A program made the position numbers and the translations under genes. DNA of 64,000 bases from assembly GCF_010500215.1 (NCBI RefSeq), contig NZ_JAAGOY010000004.1, positions 682,001 to 746,000 on the forward strand, in the 5' to 3' direction. Under the pieces are notes generated by a model that was not told where the DNA came from, made no database searches, and saw nothing but the letters and a program-made list of their open reading frames with translations. The stretch is from Aliiroseovarius sp. PrR006. GTDB lineage: Bacteria > Pseudomonadota > Alphaproteobacteria > Rhodobacterales > Rhodobacteraceae. Shown one piece after another: positions 26,794-35,630 of the stretch (the stretch's first letter is position 1; every line of letters begins with the position of its first letter).

Positions 26794-27620
26794 CCCTTGT
26801 GACGCTAAAAGATGTCCTTCAGCCCGCGCTGAAGGAAGGCTACGCTGTGGCCGGTCTGGTCACGCTGGGCTGGGAAGAAATGCGCGCCTATGTGGCGGCG
26901 GCCGAGGCCGAGGGTGTCTCGGTCATCCTGCAGGCAGGCCCGTCCTGTCGCGAACACACGCCCCTGCCGGTGCTCGGCAAGATGTTTCGCCACTTGGCCG
27001 AGGCCGCCTCGGTTCCGGTCGTGGCACATCTTGACCACGGGTACACGTTCGATGAATGCCGCGAGGCGATCGACAGCGGGTTTACCTCGGTGATGTTCGA
27101 CGGGTCGCGCAAGCCGCTCCAGCAAAACATAGACGAGACCGCCGCAATTGCCGAAATGGCGCATGCAGCGGGTGTTTCCTGTGAAGGCGAGATCGGCTTT
27201 GTCGGCTATTCCGGTGGCGAAGGCTCTGCAGGAACGGACCCTGAGGAAGCAGCAGCCTTCGCCCGTAACAGCGGCGTGGATGCGATGGCGATCTCGGTCG
27301 GGAATGTGCATTTGCAGCAGGACAAGGAGGGCGGTCTGGACGTTGACCGCATCCGCGCAATCGAAGCCGTGACCGAGGTTCCGTTGGTGATCCATGGCGG
27401 GTCCGGAGTGCCGGTCGACCAGCGCACCGCCCTCGCTCGCGGATCAAAAATCTGCAAATTCAACATCGGGACCGAGCTGCGCATGGCGTTCGGACATGCC
27501 CTGCGCGACGCCGTCAATGCCGACCCAGCGCGGTTTGACCGTGTGCAGATCCTGAAAGAAACTCACGACCCGGTGGTGGCCGCAACCCGCCGAGTCTTAC
27601 AAGCGTTCAAAGGAGCCTAA
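26790..27620 (+). CDS. iolJ: Class II aldolase, probable 6-phospho-5-dehydro-2-deoxy-D-gluconate aldolase
   Basis: Zn-dependent aldolase (276 aa) of the fructose-bisphosphate/tagatose type. Zn ligand regions are AHLDHGYTFDE, GEIGFVGYSGGEG, the histidine of ISVGNVHLQQ and IHGGSGVP; NIGTELRMAF closes the phosphate site. In the inositol pathway it would split phospho-2-deoxy-5-keto-gluconate into dihydroxyacetone phosphate and malonic semialdehyde. The assignment to IolJ rests mainly on context, with a 4-base overlap with iolB. Confidence 0.8.
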   Translation: MTLVTLKDVLQPALKEGYAVAGLVTLGWEEMRAYVAAAEAEGVSVILQAGPSCREHTPLPVLGKMFRHLAEAASVPVVAHLDHGYTFDECREAIDSGFTSVMFDGSRKPLQQNIDETAAIAEMAHAAGVSCEGEIGFVGYSGGEGSAGTDPEEAAAFARNSGVDAMAISVGNVHLQQDKEGGLDVDRIRAIEAVTEVPLVIHGGSGVPVDQRTALARGSKICKFNIGTELRMAFGHALRDAVNADPARFDRVQILKETHDPVVAATRRVLQAFKGA

Positions 27621-27621
27621 G

Positions 27622-28611
27622 ATGACACGGATCGGACTTCTGGGCTGTGGCCGGATTGGCCAAGTACACGCCCGCTCGGTCAGCCAGATCGACGACACCA
27701 CTGTGACCGCCGTCGCGGATGCATTCGCCGAACCGGCCCAAGCTTTGGCGGACCGCACCGGGGCCAAGGTGCTGGAGCCCCTGGCGTTAATCGAAAGCGC
27801 GGACGTGGACGCGGTGGTGATCGGCACCCCGACGGATACCCATTACGACCTGATCCATGCTGCTGCCCGCGCCGGCAAGGCCATTTTCTGCGAGAAACCG
27901 GTGGACCTGTCGTCAGATCGCATTCGCGACTGCATGCAGGTTGTGGAAGACGCAGGCGTGCCATTCCTGACCGCCTTCAATCGACGTTTCGATCCCAATT
28001 TCGCAGACCTGCAAGCCCGCCTGCGCCAAGGACAGATTGGCGAGGTCGAGATCGTGACGATCCAGTCGCGCGACCCGTCCCCTCCCCCGGTCAGCTATAT
28101 CGAAAGTTCGGGCGGGCTGTTTCGTGACATGATGATTCACGATCTGGATATGGCGCGGTTCCTGCTGGGCGAGGAACTGGTGCGTGTCTACGCCGTCGGA
28201 TCGTCGCTAGTGGATCCCGAGATCGGCAAGGCTGGTGACGTCGACACCGCCGCCGTCACACTGACGACCGCCAGTGGCAAGATCTGCCAGATCACCAACT
28301 CGCGCCGCGCCAGTTACGGCTATGATCAGAGGATCGAGGTGCACGGGTCAGGTGGCATGCTGCGTGCGGACAACGTGCACGAGACCACAGTGGAAATGGC
28401 AACGGCCTCGGGCTTCACACGCGCGCCCGCACAACATTTCTTCCTGGAACGCTATGAAGCCGCCTATCGGGCTGAAATGCGCCATTTCATCGACGCGATC
28501 GCGACGGGACGCACGCCGTCCCCAAACTTGTTCGACGGCCTGCAGGCGCAGCTTTTGGCCGATGCCGCCGCACAATCGCTTGCTGAGGGCGCACCGGTTG
28601 ATCTGACCTGA
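27622..28611 (+). CDS. iolG: Inositol 2-dehydrogenase
   Basis: NAD-dependent Gfo/Idh/MocA dehydrogenase (329 aa) catalysing the first step, myo-inositol to 2-keto-myo-inositol. Motifs are GLLGCGRIGQVHA (dinucleotide), CEKPVDLS (catalytic Lys), TAFNRRFDPNF and the His-Asp pair in MMIHDLDMARFLLG; these match IolG closely. It ends the operon and is followed by a strong hairpin. The last catabolic gene, iolA, is not in the window and must be elsewhere. Confidence 0.92.
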   Translation: MTRIGLLGCGRIGQVHARSVSQIDDTTVTAVADAFAEPAQALADRTGAKVLEPLALIESADVDAVVIGTPTDTHYDLIHAAARAGKAIFCEKPVDLSSDRIRDCMQVVEDAGVPFLTAFNRRFDPNFADLQARLRQGQIGEVEIVTIQSRDPSPPPVSYIESSGGLFRDMMIHDLDMARFLLGEELVRVYAVGSSLVDPEIGKAGDVDTAAVTLTTASGKICQITNSRRASYGYDQRIEVHGSGGMLRADNVHETTVEMATASGFTRAPAQHFFLERYEAAYRAEMRHFIDAIATGRTPSPNLFDGLQAQLLADAAAQSLAEGAPVDLT

Positions 28612-28618
28612 TCTTGAG

Positions 28619-28647
28619 GGCTGAAGGCAGCGCCTATGCCTTCAGCC
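28619..28647. terminator. Hairpin between convergent iolG and LacI genes
   Basis: GGCTGAAGGCA (28619-28629) and TGCCTTCAGCC (28637-28647) form a perfect 11-bp stem with a 7-base loop. It overlaps the stop codon of the convergent LacI gene. No long T run follows, so it may act in both directions or as a 3' stabiliser. Confidence 0.6.
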
Positions 28648-29670
28648 AACCAGCCCAGGAATATTGTACGGCGCGATGATCTGCACGTCGCTCAATTGGG
28701 ACATCTCGGCCGGTGGAGACAGCCCGTGACGCGCCGAAATAGCGCGGAAGGCTTGGCGCATGTCGTGATGCAAATCGTGATGTAAAACAAACCCGATATC
28801 ACCTTGCCTGAGCAACGACAGGTTATCTGCATCAAGGTCATGGGCGATAAAATGCCGTGGAGCCAAACCGGTGTCTTTGAGCGCATCAAGGATCGCGCGG
28901 TTGCCGCCGCCCATAGAATAGACGGCATCCACGGAAGACACCTGTTCCAATCCGGTGACGATCCGACGCTTTGTCTTGGCGGACAGCCCGGCCCCTCCGG
29001 ATATTTCCAAAACTTTGTAGTCCGGGCGCAAAGCCAAAAACCGCTCTCGGAAGCTCAGAAACCTCTCCGCTTCACCCTGAAAGGCCTCCTGACTGCGCGA
29101 GGTCAGGACCGTTCCGGTCGATTCTGGAAGCAGGTTGGCCAACATATAGGCGGCAGTGAACCCGGCCTTGGCATTGTCGATCCCCACATAAGCCGAGCGA
29201 TCGGACTGCGGAATATCCGTTACCAAGGTGACGACAGGTATGCCTGCGGTCTCTAGGTCATTCAGCGCATCGGCCACGGTTGAAACATCCCGCGCCTTCA
29301 GAATTACTCCCTGACTGCCGCGCTTCTTGATGCGCTCAAGGGCAGCGACGATCTCGTCTTCTGCCATCACTTCCTGAAACACGAAACGCGGGCGAAACAC
29401 CGCCTCGGACAGGTACGGCAACACCGCCTCGCAAGCGGCGCGAACTTGACGGCTGAACCGCTGCGGCGCCTCGACGACCACGTCCACGAACATCCGCCGC
29501 CCCCGCGCGGAAAGCTGACGCTCCTGCGCCTCCAACTCGGCCACGGAGGCCTCGACCCGTGCGCGGGTCTGTGGACTGACGTGAGCGCGATTGTTCAGCA
29601 CCCGATCTACCGTGGCCGTACCAAGCCCAGCTTGTCGCGCGATTTCCTTTATGGGGAAGCGATGTGTCAT
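28642..29670 (-). CDS. LacI-family transcriptional regulator (second)
   Basis: A 342-aa regulator. The helix-turn-helix FPIKEIARQAGLGTATVDRVL differs from classic LacI (GLGTATV in the recognition helix) and resembles sugar-responsive members of the periplasmic-binding type. The ligand domain contains FVDVVVEAP, GVILKARDV and YVGIDNAKAGFTAAYM. ATG 29670 gives the normal start; a longer frame exists upstream. It is divergent from the PhyH-type dioxygenase with only 80 bases between, and so may control that gene. No clean palindrome was found there. Confidence 0.88.
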   Translation of the reverse strand: MTHRFPIKEIARQAGLGTATVDRVLNNRAHVSPQTRARVEASVAELEAQERQLSARGRRMFVDVVVEAPQRFSRQVRAACEAVLPYLSEAVFRPRFVFQEVMAEDEIVAALERIKKRGSQGVILKARDVSTVADALNDLETAGIPVVTLVTDIPQSDRSAYVGIDNAKAGFTAAYMLANLLPESTGTVLTSRSQEAFQGEAERFLSFRERFLALRPDYKVLEISGGAGLSAKTKRRIVTGLEQVSSVDAVYSMGGGNRAILDALKDTGLAPRHFIAHDLDADNLSLLRQGDIGFVLHHDLHHDMRQAFRAISARHGLSPPAEMSQLSDVQIIAPYNIPGLVG

Positions 29671-29750
29671 TTGATGGTTTATTGATGTGTTTTCGACCAC
29701 AATCAAGTGCGGGTGCTTGTATTTTAACTGTGACGAACAGGAGGACCCCG

Positions 29751-30932
29751 ATGAACACCGCAACGCTGACTGAAACTGGCTTCTATTCCGCTGACACCTG
29801 TAACTTGGACGAATTCGCGGCGCTGACCGCTCGCGAGCTTCTTCCTGCACAGGTACCTCTCGCCAAAGCGATCAAGAAGAATATCCCGATCTACGATGTC
29901 CCCGCCCTGACAGAGCATCTTGAAAATGCCGACGCACGTCGAACCATGATGGCGGAGTGGGCGACGATCCTGAAGGCTGGCGCTGGCGTATTCGTGCTTA
30001 AGCAGGCGCAACCAGACCACGACGCAATCGACGCCGCTTCGTTGACCTATGAGCAGATCATCAAGGATGAAAAGACAAACAGTGGAGACGCTGCAGACCA
30101 TTTCGCGCCCGCAGGTAGCAACGATCGGATCTGGAACTCGCTGCAAAAGCTCTGCTTTGCAGCACCCGAGGTCTTTATCCGCTATTTCGCCGCGCCTGCC
30201 ATCGATGCGGCCGCCGAAAGCTGGCTTGGCCCGAATTATCAAATGACGGCTCAAGTCAATCTTGTCCACCCCGGGGGCCAAGCCCAGCAGGCCCATCGCG
30301 ACTATCACCTTGGGTTCCAGACGGCCGAGGTCAGCGCCACCTACCCGGCCCATGTTCACGAGTTGTCGCCGCTGATGACACTGCAGGGCGGGGTCGCGCA
30401 TTGTGACGTACCAATCGAAGGCGGACCAACAAAGCTGCTTCCGTTTTCGCAGCTCTACAAACCGGGCTATGCAGCTTGGCGCCGAGAGGATTTCCGCGCT
30501 TATTTCGAAGAGCATCACGTCCAGCTCCCCCTAGAAAAGGGCGATGCGATCTTCTTTAATCCAGCATTGTTCCACGCTGCTGGCGAGAACTACAGCACTA
30601 ATGTGCACCGGATGGTCAATCTGCTTCAGATTTCCTCGGCCTTCGGGCGTGCCATGGAAAGCGTAGACCGGTTGGGCATGTGCAAGAAACTGTATGGCCC
30701 GCTATCTGAAATCTGGCGTGACGGGCAGTTGTCGGCGCCTGAACTGGATGCCGTGATCGCGGCGTCGGCGGAAGGTTACTCTTTCCCGACGAATCTCGAC
30801 ACTGATCCGCCTAGTGGAGGCTTGGCGCCTGCAACGCAGGCGGCATTGGTTAGAAAATCTATCGCAAAGCAGGTCCCAGAAGATTACGTTATTGACCATC
30901 TTGACGCACAGAAGGCGCGTAAAACCGCCTAA
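29751..30932 (+). CDS. Phytanoyl-CoA dioxygenase (PhyH) family protein
   Basis: A 393-aa non-haem iron, 2-oxoglutarate-dependent oxygenase by fold. The iron facial triad appears as H182-x-D184 in QAHRDYHLG and H275 in NPALFHAAGEN, with R287 (NVHRMVN) suited to 2-oxoglutarate. The ATG at 29751 follows AGGAGG. It stands alone, divergent from the second LacI gene and between two carbohydrate gene clusters, so hydroxylation of a polyol-derived or ether-linked compound is possible. The substrate is unknown. Confidence 0.82.
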   Translation: MNTATLTETGFYSADTCNLDEFAALTARELLPAQVPLAKAIKKNIPIYDVPALTEHLENADARRTMMAEWATILKAGAGVFVLKQAQPDHDAIDAASLTYEQIIKDEKTNSGDAADHFAPAGSNDRIWNSLQKLCFAAPEVFIRYFAAPAIDAAAESWLGPNYQMTAQVNLVHPGGQAQQAHRDYHLGFQTAEVSATYPAHVHELSPLMTLQGGVAHCDVPIEGGPTKLLPFSQLYKPGYAAWRREDFRAYFEEHHVQLPLEKGDAIFFNPALFHAAGENYSTNVHRMVNLLQISSAFGRAMESVDRLGMCKKLYGPLSEIWRDGQLSAPELDAVIAASAEGYSFPTNLDTDPPSGGLAPATQAALVRKSIAKQVPEDYVIDHLDAQKARKTA

Positions 30933-30954
30933 TAACAGTCACCAAGCCGACAGG

Positions 30955-31365
30955 TCACCTAATCACGAGCACCGAGCATGGCGCACGTCTTGCCAGCCGT
31001 GACGCGGTTGACCCGAGCGCATAGCCCTCACTTCCGGGGCGGCTTGCGCCGGCGACGATCAGGTCCGCGCCGATCTCTTCGGCGTAGTTCGCAAGCACCA
31101 CGCCGGGCTTGCCGGCAAGGATCACGCGCTCGACATCGTCCTGACCGGTCAACGCGTCCTCGAAGGCTTTCCTGACTTCTTGAACCATCTTCTTCCGGTC
31201 GGGCTTCACCATGGCGTATTCGGCAACGTAAGAGGGAATATCTTCGAGAACCGAAACCGCAATGATACGGCCTTCTGGCCCCCGCAATTGTCGGGCGATG
31301 TCCAGTTTCCGCGCAAGTGTTTCGGTGTGGTCCAAAGCGACCGGAACGAGGATGGTGTTGAACAT
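30955..31365 (-). CDS. Universal stress protein (UspA family)
   Basis: A 136-aa single-domain Usp. MFNTILVPVALD opens it, and GASRPGSEGYALGSTASRLA with PCSVLVIR gives the ATP-binding G-x2-G-x9-G-S/T pattern. It is the last gene of the operon starting at 35511, 48 bases after the ThDP enzyme gene and beyond a hairpin. Its role there is unclear; many Roseobacter transport or catabolic operons end in a Usp gene. Confidence 0.92.
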   Translation of the reverse strand: MFNTILVPVALDHTETLARKLDIARQLRGPEGRIIAVSVLEDIPSYVAEYAMVKPDRKKMVQEVRKAFEDALTGQDDVERVILAGKPGVVLANYAEEIGADLIVAGASRPGSEGYALGSTASRLARRAPCSVLVIR

Positions 31366-31384
31366 GGTGATCCCCCAATAAATG

Positions 31385-31405
31385 GCCGGGGCACGAGGCC
31401 CCGGC
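31385..31405 (-). terminator. Hairpin between ThDP enzyme and Usp genes
   Basis: GCCGGGGC and GCCCCGGC form a perfect 8-bp stem with a 5-base loop, 9 bases after the ThDP gene's stop. On the minus strand it is followed by CATTTATTGG, not a full T tract. It may lower Usp expression relative to the upstream genes. Confidence 0.5.
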
Positions 31406-31413
31406 TGTTGGTC

Positions 31414-33207
31414 TTAGGTTGCGACGTGAGACACGTCTTTGTCCGGCGAATAGATATCAAGGATGTTCCAATGCCCCGTCGTCGGCGTCGGGTTGTTGAT
31501 CATCGGAACGTCCAGAACCGTGGGTTTACCACTGGCAATCGCCGCCTCAAGCGCAGGAAGCAATTCGTCCGCAGACGTAATCCGCACCCCGACTGCGCCA
31601 TAGGCCTGCGCGATCTCGGCATAGCCCGGCCCGTTGGTAGGCGCGGCGGCGGTGCCGGGGAAGGTCGTGCCATAGGTCAGCCCGTAATGGGCTTTTTGCA
31701 GCCCCGCGATAGTGCCGAAAGCGTTGTTGTTCATCACCAGCCAGATGATGCCCAAATCCAGCTCGACGGCAGTGGCCAACATGGATGGGTTCTGACCAAA
31801 GCCGCCATCGCCCACAAGGCTGATCACCACGCGATCCGGCGCGGCCAGTTTAGCTCCAATCGTCGCCGGGGGGCCAAAGCCCATCGTGGCAAAGCCGCCG
31901 GGGGTCAAGATCGAGCCGGGGGTGAGGATATCGAACTGCTGCCCGACCCCGTTTTTGTTCCAGCCTACATCGGTGGTGATGATCGCATCATCGGGCAAGG
32001 CCTTGCGGGCATCCGCCAGAATGCGTTCAGGCATCATCGGGAACGCGGACGACGTCTGCATCTCGGTGTTTGACGCTTTGAACTTGGTGCGGAACTTGGC
32101 AATCTCGGCCTTCTTTTTCGCGCGCGGGAAGCCGTCGGGGTACATCTCCTTTGCAACCCGTGTCAGCACGCGCAACGCGGCTTTGGCATCGGCAACCACG
32201 CCGATTTCAGTCGGATAGTTGCGCCCAATTTCCTGCGGTTCGATGTCAATATGGATGACCTTGGTTGTGTCATCCTTCCCGCCGATATTGAACGTGTAGC
32301 CGGGATACCAGCTAGAGCAATCGGCTTCCTTGAAGCGTGTCCCGACGGCGAAGACATAGTCCGCATTCAGGCAGGATTGGTTCACCAATTCGGTGCCCCA
32401 GAACCCGGTCATGCCCATGACCAACGGGTGATCATCGCGCAATGCACCCTTGCCCATCAGGGAATGCGCGACCGGCAGGCCCATATACTCGACGAATTCA
32501 CGCAGCTCTTCGCTGGCCTGCGCCAACAAAATGCCGCCGCCCACATAGGCCACAGGACTGTCTGCTTTTGCCAGAGTCTCGACAATCTCGCGCGCGGTTT
32601 CGTCGTCGATCGACGGCTTCTTCAGCGCGCGGGTGTTGCCCAAGATGCGGTCAAACGTGTCCGACGGGATCACTTCCGAGAAAATGTCCATCGGCACATT
32701 GACCAGAACCGGACCGGGCTGACCACTTTCAGCCAAGTGGAACGCCTTTTCCAGAATCTCGGCCATCAGGTCCGCCCGATCCACGCGCCAAGCGCGTTTC
32801 ACGAAAGGTCGATAGATTTCCCACTGGGCGGCATCTGCATGCAGGTTCACCTCTTGGTGCGGGTGCTTGCCATAATAATGGGTCGGAATGTCGCCCGCGA
32901 TCACCACCATCGGGATGCAATCCAGCGCCGCATTTGCGACCCCGGTGGCGCAGTTCGTCAAACCGGGAGAGAGGTGCGACAACACCACCGAGGCCTTACC
33001 CGTCACGCGCGCATAAGCGTCCGCCGCGTGACTGGCGATCTGTTCATGGCGCACGGTGATGAAGTCAATCGGGCTTTCAGCGAGCGCCGCCAGAACGGCG
33101 ATGTTCGTGTGACCACACAGGCCAAACACGTGTTCGACCTCGCGCCGTTCCAGAAAGTCGACGATATGTTCGGCAACCGTTTTGCCTGTTACGTTCGATC
33201 CATCCAT
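31414..33207 (-). CDS. ThDP-dependent enzyme of the acetolactate synthase superfamily, substrate unknown
   Basis: A 597-aa three-domain protein: N-terminal PYR domain with the catalytic glutamate E55 (TVRHEQIASHAADAYAR), a central Rossmann domain (PVAYVGGGILLA, ADYVFAVGTRF), and the C-terminal PP domain whose ThDP/Mg motif starts GDGGFGQNPS near residue 465 and ends in VMNNNAFG. It should make or break a C-C bond next to a carbonyl. It is coupled (TGATG) to the CoA-acylating aldehyde dehydrogenase, suggesting that its product or a by-product is an aldehyde. Annotation as acetolactate synthase would probably be wrong: there is no small subunit and no ilv context. Confidence 0.85.
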   Translation of the reverse strand: MDGSNVTGKTVAEHIVDFLERREVEHVFGLCGHTNIAVLAALAESPIDFITVRHEQIASHAADAYARVTGKASVVLSHLSPGLTNCATGVANAALDCIPMVVIAGDIPTHYYGKHPHQEVNLHADAAQWEIYRPFVKRAWRVDRADLMAEILEKAFHLAESGQPGPVLVNVPMDIFSEVIPSDTFDRILGNTRALKKPSIDDETAREIVETLAKADSPVAYVGGGILLAQASEELREFVEYMGLPVAHSLMGKGALRDDHPLVMGMTGFWGTELVNQSCLNADYVFAVGTRFKEADCSSWYPGYTFNIGGKDDTTKVIHIDIEPQEIGRNYPTEIGVVADAKAALRVLTRVAKEMYPDGFPRAKKKAEIAKFRTKFKASNTEMQTSSAFPMMPERILADARKALPDDAIITTDVGWNKNGVGQQFDILTPGSILTPGGFATMGFGPPATIGAKLAAPDRVVISLVGDGGFGQNPSMLATAVELDLGIIWLVMNNNAFGTIAGLQKAHYGLTYGTTFPGTAAAPTNGPGYAEIAQAYGAVGVRITSADELLPALEAAIASGKPTVLDVPMINNPTPTTGHWNILDIYSPDKDVSHVAT

Positions 33208-34616
33208 CACGCGATCTCCTGTCCGTAGAACTCGCCAAACAGCTCCTCTTCCGAGGGGCGGTCTTCGGCAATGGGCCGCGAGACCCATGTGTAGTTCATC
33301 ATGTGTTTCATGGTGACGTTTTCATTGGTGATGTTGCCACCCCAGATGCCGCAGCCCAGCGAGCTGGTCATCGGCATGCCGTTTGTCCAAGCGCCTGCAT
33401 TGGCCTTGGATTGCGGCTGGCGCACCATCATGCGGCTGACCGGGGCGAGGCGTGCCAAGCGGTCGATGTTCTCGTCATTATGCGAGTAGATGCCGCACGA
33501 ATGGCCTTTGCCGCCGGTGGCGTAGATTTGGCTGACCGTGTCCAGCGCATCATCGAAGGTCTCGAAGTGATAGAGCGCCATCAGCGTGGTCAGCTTCTCT
33601 TTTGAGAACTTGTGCTCTGGCCCGATCTGCCCTTGGTTTTCCACCATCAGGAACTTGCGATCTTCGGGGATCGAGAAGCCAGCGACCTCGGCGGTTTGCT
33701 GCGGGCGGCAGGCGATGGTCGGGAAGGTGCGGTTGCCCTTCTCGTCCCACATCGCGGCCTCAAGCATCGCTTTTTCTTCGGCGCTACACAGATAGCCACC
33801 TTCGGCCTCAAGCGCCTTGACCATATCGTCATAGATCGACTTCTGAATGATGATATTGCCATCCGCCGAACAGCCCGACCCGAAATCCGAGGTTTTGGAA
33901 ATGCGAGTATTCATCGCGGCGATGTCCAGATCGGCAGTTTCATCGATGACAATCGAGCTGTTGCCCGCGCCCACGCCGTAAGCCGGGCGACCCGAGCTAT
34001 AGGCCGCTTTCACCATCGGCTTGCCGCCGGTGGCTAGGGTCAGATCACAGATCTCCATCAGGTGCTGGGTCAGCGGGATTGACGGCTTGCGGATCGCTTG
34101 GAACAGGTCTTCAGGAGCCCCAACGGCACGACACGCCGCGCGCATCACTTCGGTCATTTCCCATGTGGTTTGCGCCGTGCGCGGGTGCGGAGAGAAGATA
34201 ACCGCGTTGCGTGCATTGGCGGAAGATACACCGGTTACGGGCGGGGTCATCGCGGGGTTGGTCATCGGGATCAGCGAGGCGATCACACCTGCCGGTTTGG
34301 CATATTTCACCAGGCCCTTTTCTTCGTCCACTTCAACGATGCCGGTCGACGGGGTGCGCAGCACATCGCGCAGCACCATCTGGATCTTGAAACGTTTGGC
34401 AGGGCGGCCTGCGCGGTCGCCAATGCCGCTTTCATCCACGCCCTGTTCCGCCAGACGGGTGAAGGTTTTCTCGTTGCCCGCATACCAAGCAATCGCTTGG
34501 CTCAGACGGTCCAGTTGCTCCTGCGACCAGTCTTCGATTTCAGCCATGGCCGCGCGCGCACGCGCCAGCATGTCGGCCGCCAGCTGGCGGTCCGCGTCAG
34601 TGAGCTCTTTGCTCAT
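33207..34616 (-). CDS. CoA-acylating aldehyde dehydrogenase (SauS-like)
   Basis: A 469-aa enzyme that should oxidise an aldehyde to an acyl-CoA with NAD(P). The acylating subgroup is marked by IPMTNP, PAYGVGAGNSSIVID (residues 211-225) and the nucleophile C249 in KTSDFGSGCSADGN. It resembles sulfoacetaldehyde dehydrogenase (acylating) and the N-terminal domain of AdhE. ATG 34616 was chosen for its TGAGGATC ribosome-binding site and MSKELTD start. It overlaps the isomerase gene by 20 bases and the ThDP gene by one. The aldehyde is unknown; sulfoacetaldehyde is one option by family only. Confidence 0.87.
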   Translation of the reverse strand: MSKELTDADRQLAADMLARARAAMAEIEDWSQEQLDRLSQAIAWYAGNEKTFTRLAEQGVDESGIGDRAGRPAKRFKIQMVLRDVLRTPSTGIVEVDEEKGLVKYAKPAGVIASLIPMTNPAMTPPVTGVSSANARNAVIFSPHPRTAQTTWEMTEVMRAACRAVGAPEDLFQAIRKPSIPLTQHLMEICDLTLATGGKPMVKAAYSSGRPAYGVGAGNSSIVIDETADLDIAAMNTRISKTSDFGSGCSADGNIIIQKSIYDDMVKALEAEGGYLCSAEEKAMLEAAMWDEKGNRTFPTIACRPQQTAEVAGFSIPEDRKFLMVENQGQIGPEHKFSKEKLTTLMALYHFETFDDALDTVSQIYATGGKGHSCGIYSHNDENIDRLARLAPVSRMMVRQPQSKANAGAWTNGMPMTSSLGCGIWGGNITNENVTMKHMMNYTWVSRPIAEDRPSEEELFGEFYGQEIA

Positions 34617-35511
34617 GATGATCCTCATTGTGTTGGAGAGTAGCTGCATCCGGCATCCGGCGCTGAGAGCGCGCCTCGCCGAAGGTTCGTTTCGCGTGTT
34701 GCAAGCAACGCCGCGCATGTTCTTCGTATCCCAGTTCGGCCACGCGGCTCTGGTTGGGTAGTTCGATGGAGTAATCGACCGGGGGCATCCGTTCGATGAT
34801 GCCAGCAAAGTCAATCCAGCCTTCGCCCGGATAGAGGCGTGCATCACGTGCCAGCTGGATCATCCCCTCGCGGGTGTCCGCGATGCCGGGCAGGCAGTCC
34901 GAGATGTGGAGGAAGTGGAACAGCTCGGACGGGACGTGCAGAAGTTCACCCAGATCGACGCGGCTGAGGTGCAGATAGAGCGTGTCCACAAGAATGCCGC
35001 CATTTGGGCGGTCCGCTGCACGCACGATATCCAGCGTCTCGTCCAAGGTGCGTAGGCGCGAGAAGGACGGGAATTCAAGATCAACAGAGATGCCATAGGG
35101 CGCGGCCAGATCGCAGGTCTCGCCATAGACATCGACAAGGAAGTTGCGGTCATCTCGGGTCGGTGTCCAGGCAGACATGATCATCCGCTTGGCGCCCAAT
35201 TCGCCGCCCAACTCCAAGGCACGTTCAAAACTGCGCGGATCCACGTCCTCGGTGATGCGGGCCAGTTCCACGTCCAGCACCTTCAATCCAGTCGAGGCCA
35301 GCGCCGTCTTCGTAGCCTGCACCTGCGCCTTGTCCACGGGGGCTTCCGTGAACTCCCCCGGGACTTTCATCGGGATAAAGCGCGGGCTGACGGCATCATA
35401 GCCCGCACGCGCAGCGATATAGACCAGTTCGGGCGGTGACGCCCCAATCAGGGTCAGATGCGCCAATGAATACAGCGGTGTGTCATCGGCCAATTGGGCA
35501 GTGTCGGGCAT
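34597..35511 (-). CDS. Sugar phosphate isomerase/epimerase-family TIM-barrel protein
   Basis: A 304-aa AP-endonuclease-2-like barrel. YSLAHLTLIGASPPELVYIAA begins it, and metal-site segments VLDVELARI, GISVDLEFPSF, ILVDTLYLHLSR, FLHISDCLPG and DYSIELPN follow. This superfamily holds isomerases, epimerases and dehydratases of sugars and cyclitols. It heads the operon with the acylating dehydrogenase, ThDP enzyme and Usp, 53 bases downstream of the GntR-type palindrome at 35564. The C-terminus past RRCLQHAKRTFGEARS is unusual and overlaps the next gene. Confidence 0.85.
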   Translation of the reverse strand: MPDTAQLADDTPLYSLAHLTLIGASPPELVYIAARAGYDAVSPRFIPMKVPGEFTEAPVDKAQVQATKTALASTGLKVLDVELARITEDVDPRSFERALELGGELGAKRMIMSAWTPTRDDRNFLVDVYGETCDLAAPYGISVDLEFPSFSRLRTLDETLDIVRAADRPNGGILVDTLYLHLSRVDLGELLHVPSELFHFLHISDCLPGIADTREGMIQLARDARLYPGEGWIDFAGIIERMPPVDYSIELPNQSRVAELGYEEHARRCLQHAKRTFGEARSQRRMPDAATLQHNEDHHEQRAH

Positions 35512-35563
35512 GAAATGGGCTCCGGACGAAATCAGCGAGTCGCAGGTTTATCCTACGCAATCT

Positions 35564-35590
35564 AAAATATCTGATATTTTTTAAAATATC
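35564..35590. promoter_or_regulatory. GntR-type operator, copy a
   Basis: AAAATATCTGATATTTT (35564-35580) is a perfect 17-base palindrome around a central T. It is followed by TT and another AAAATATC (35583-35590), giving a third half-site. It lies before the isomerase operon (start 35511). The identical 17-mer recurs at 45202-45218 and its 13-base core at 46408-46420. Confidence 0.8.
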
Positions 35591-35630
35591 AATTACTGAT
35601 TTCGCACCCGGGTCCCCTGCCCGGTTTGGG

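Noticed and set aside
31414-33207. Acetolactate synthase or sulfoacetaldehyde acetyltransferase (Xsc) as a firm name
   Set aside because: No ilvH-type small subunit and no Xsc-specific N-terminus or pta partner gene is visible, so the substrate was left open.
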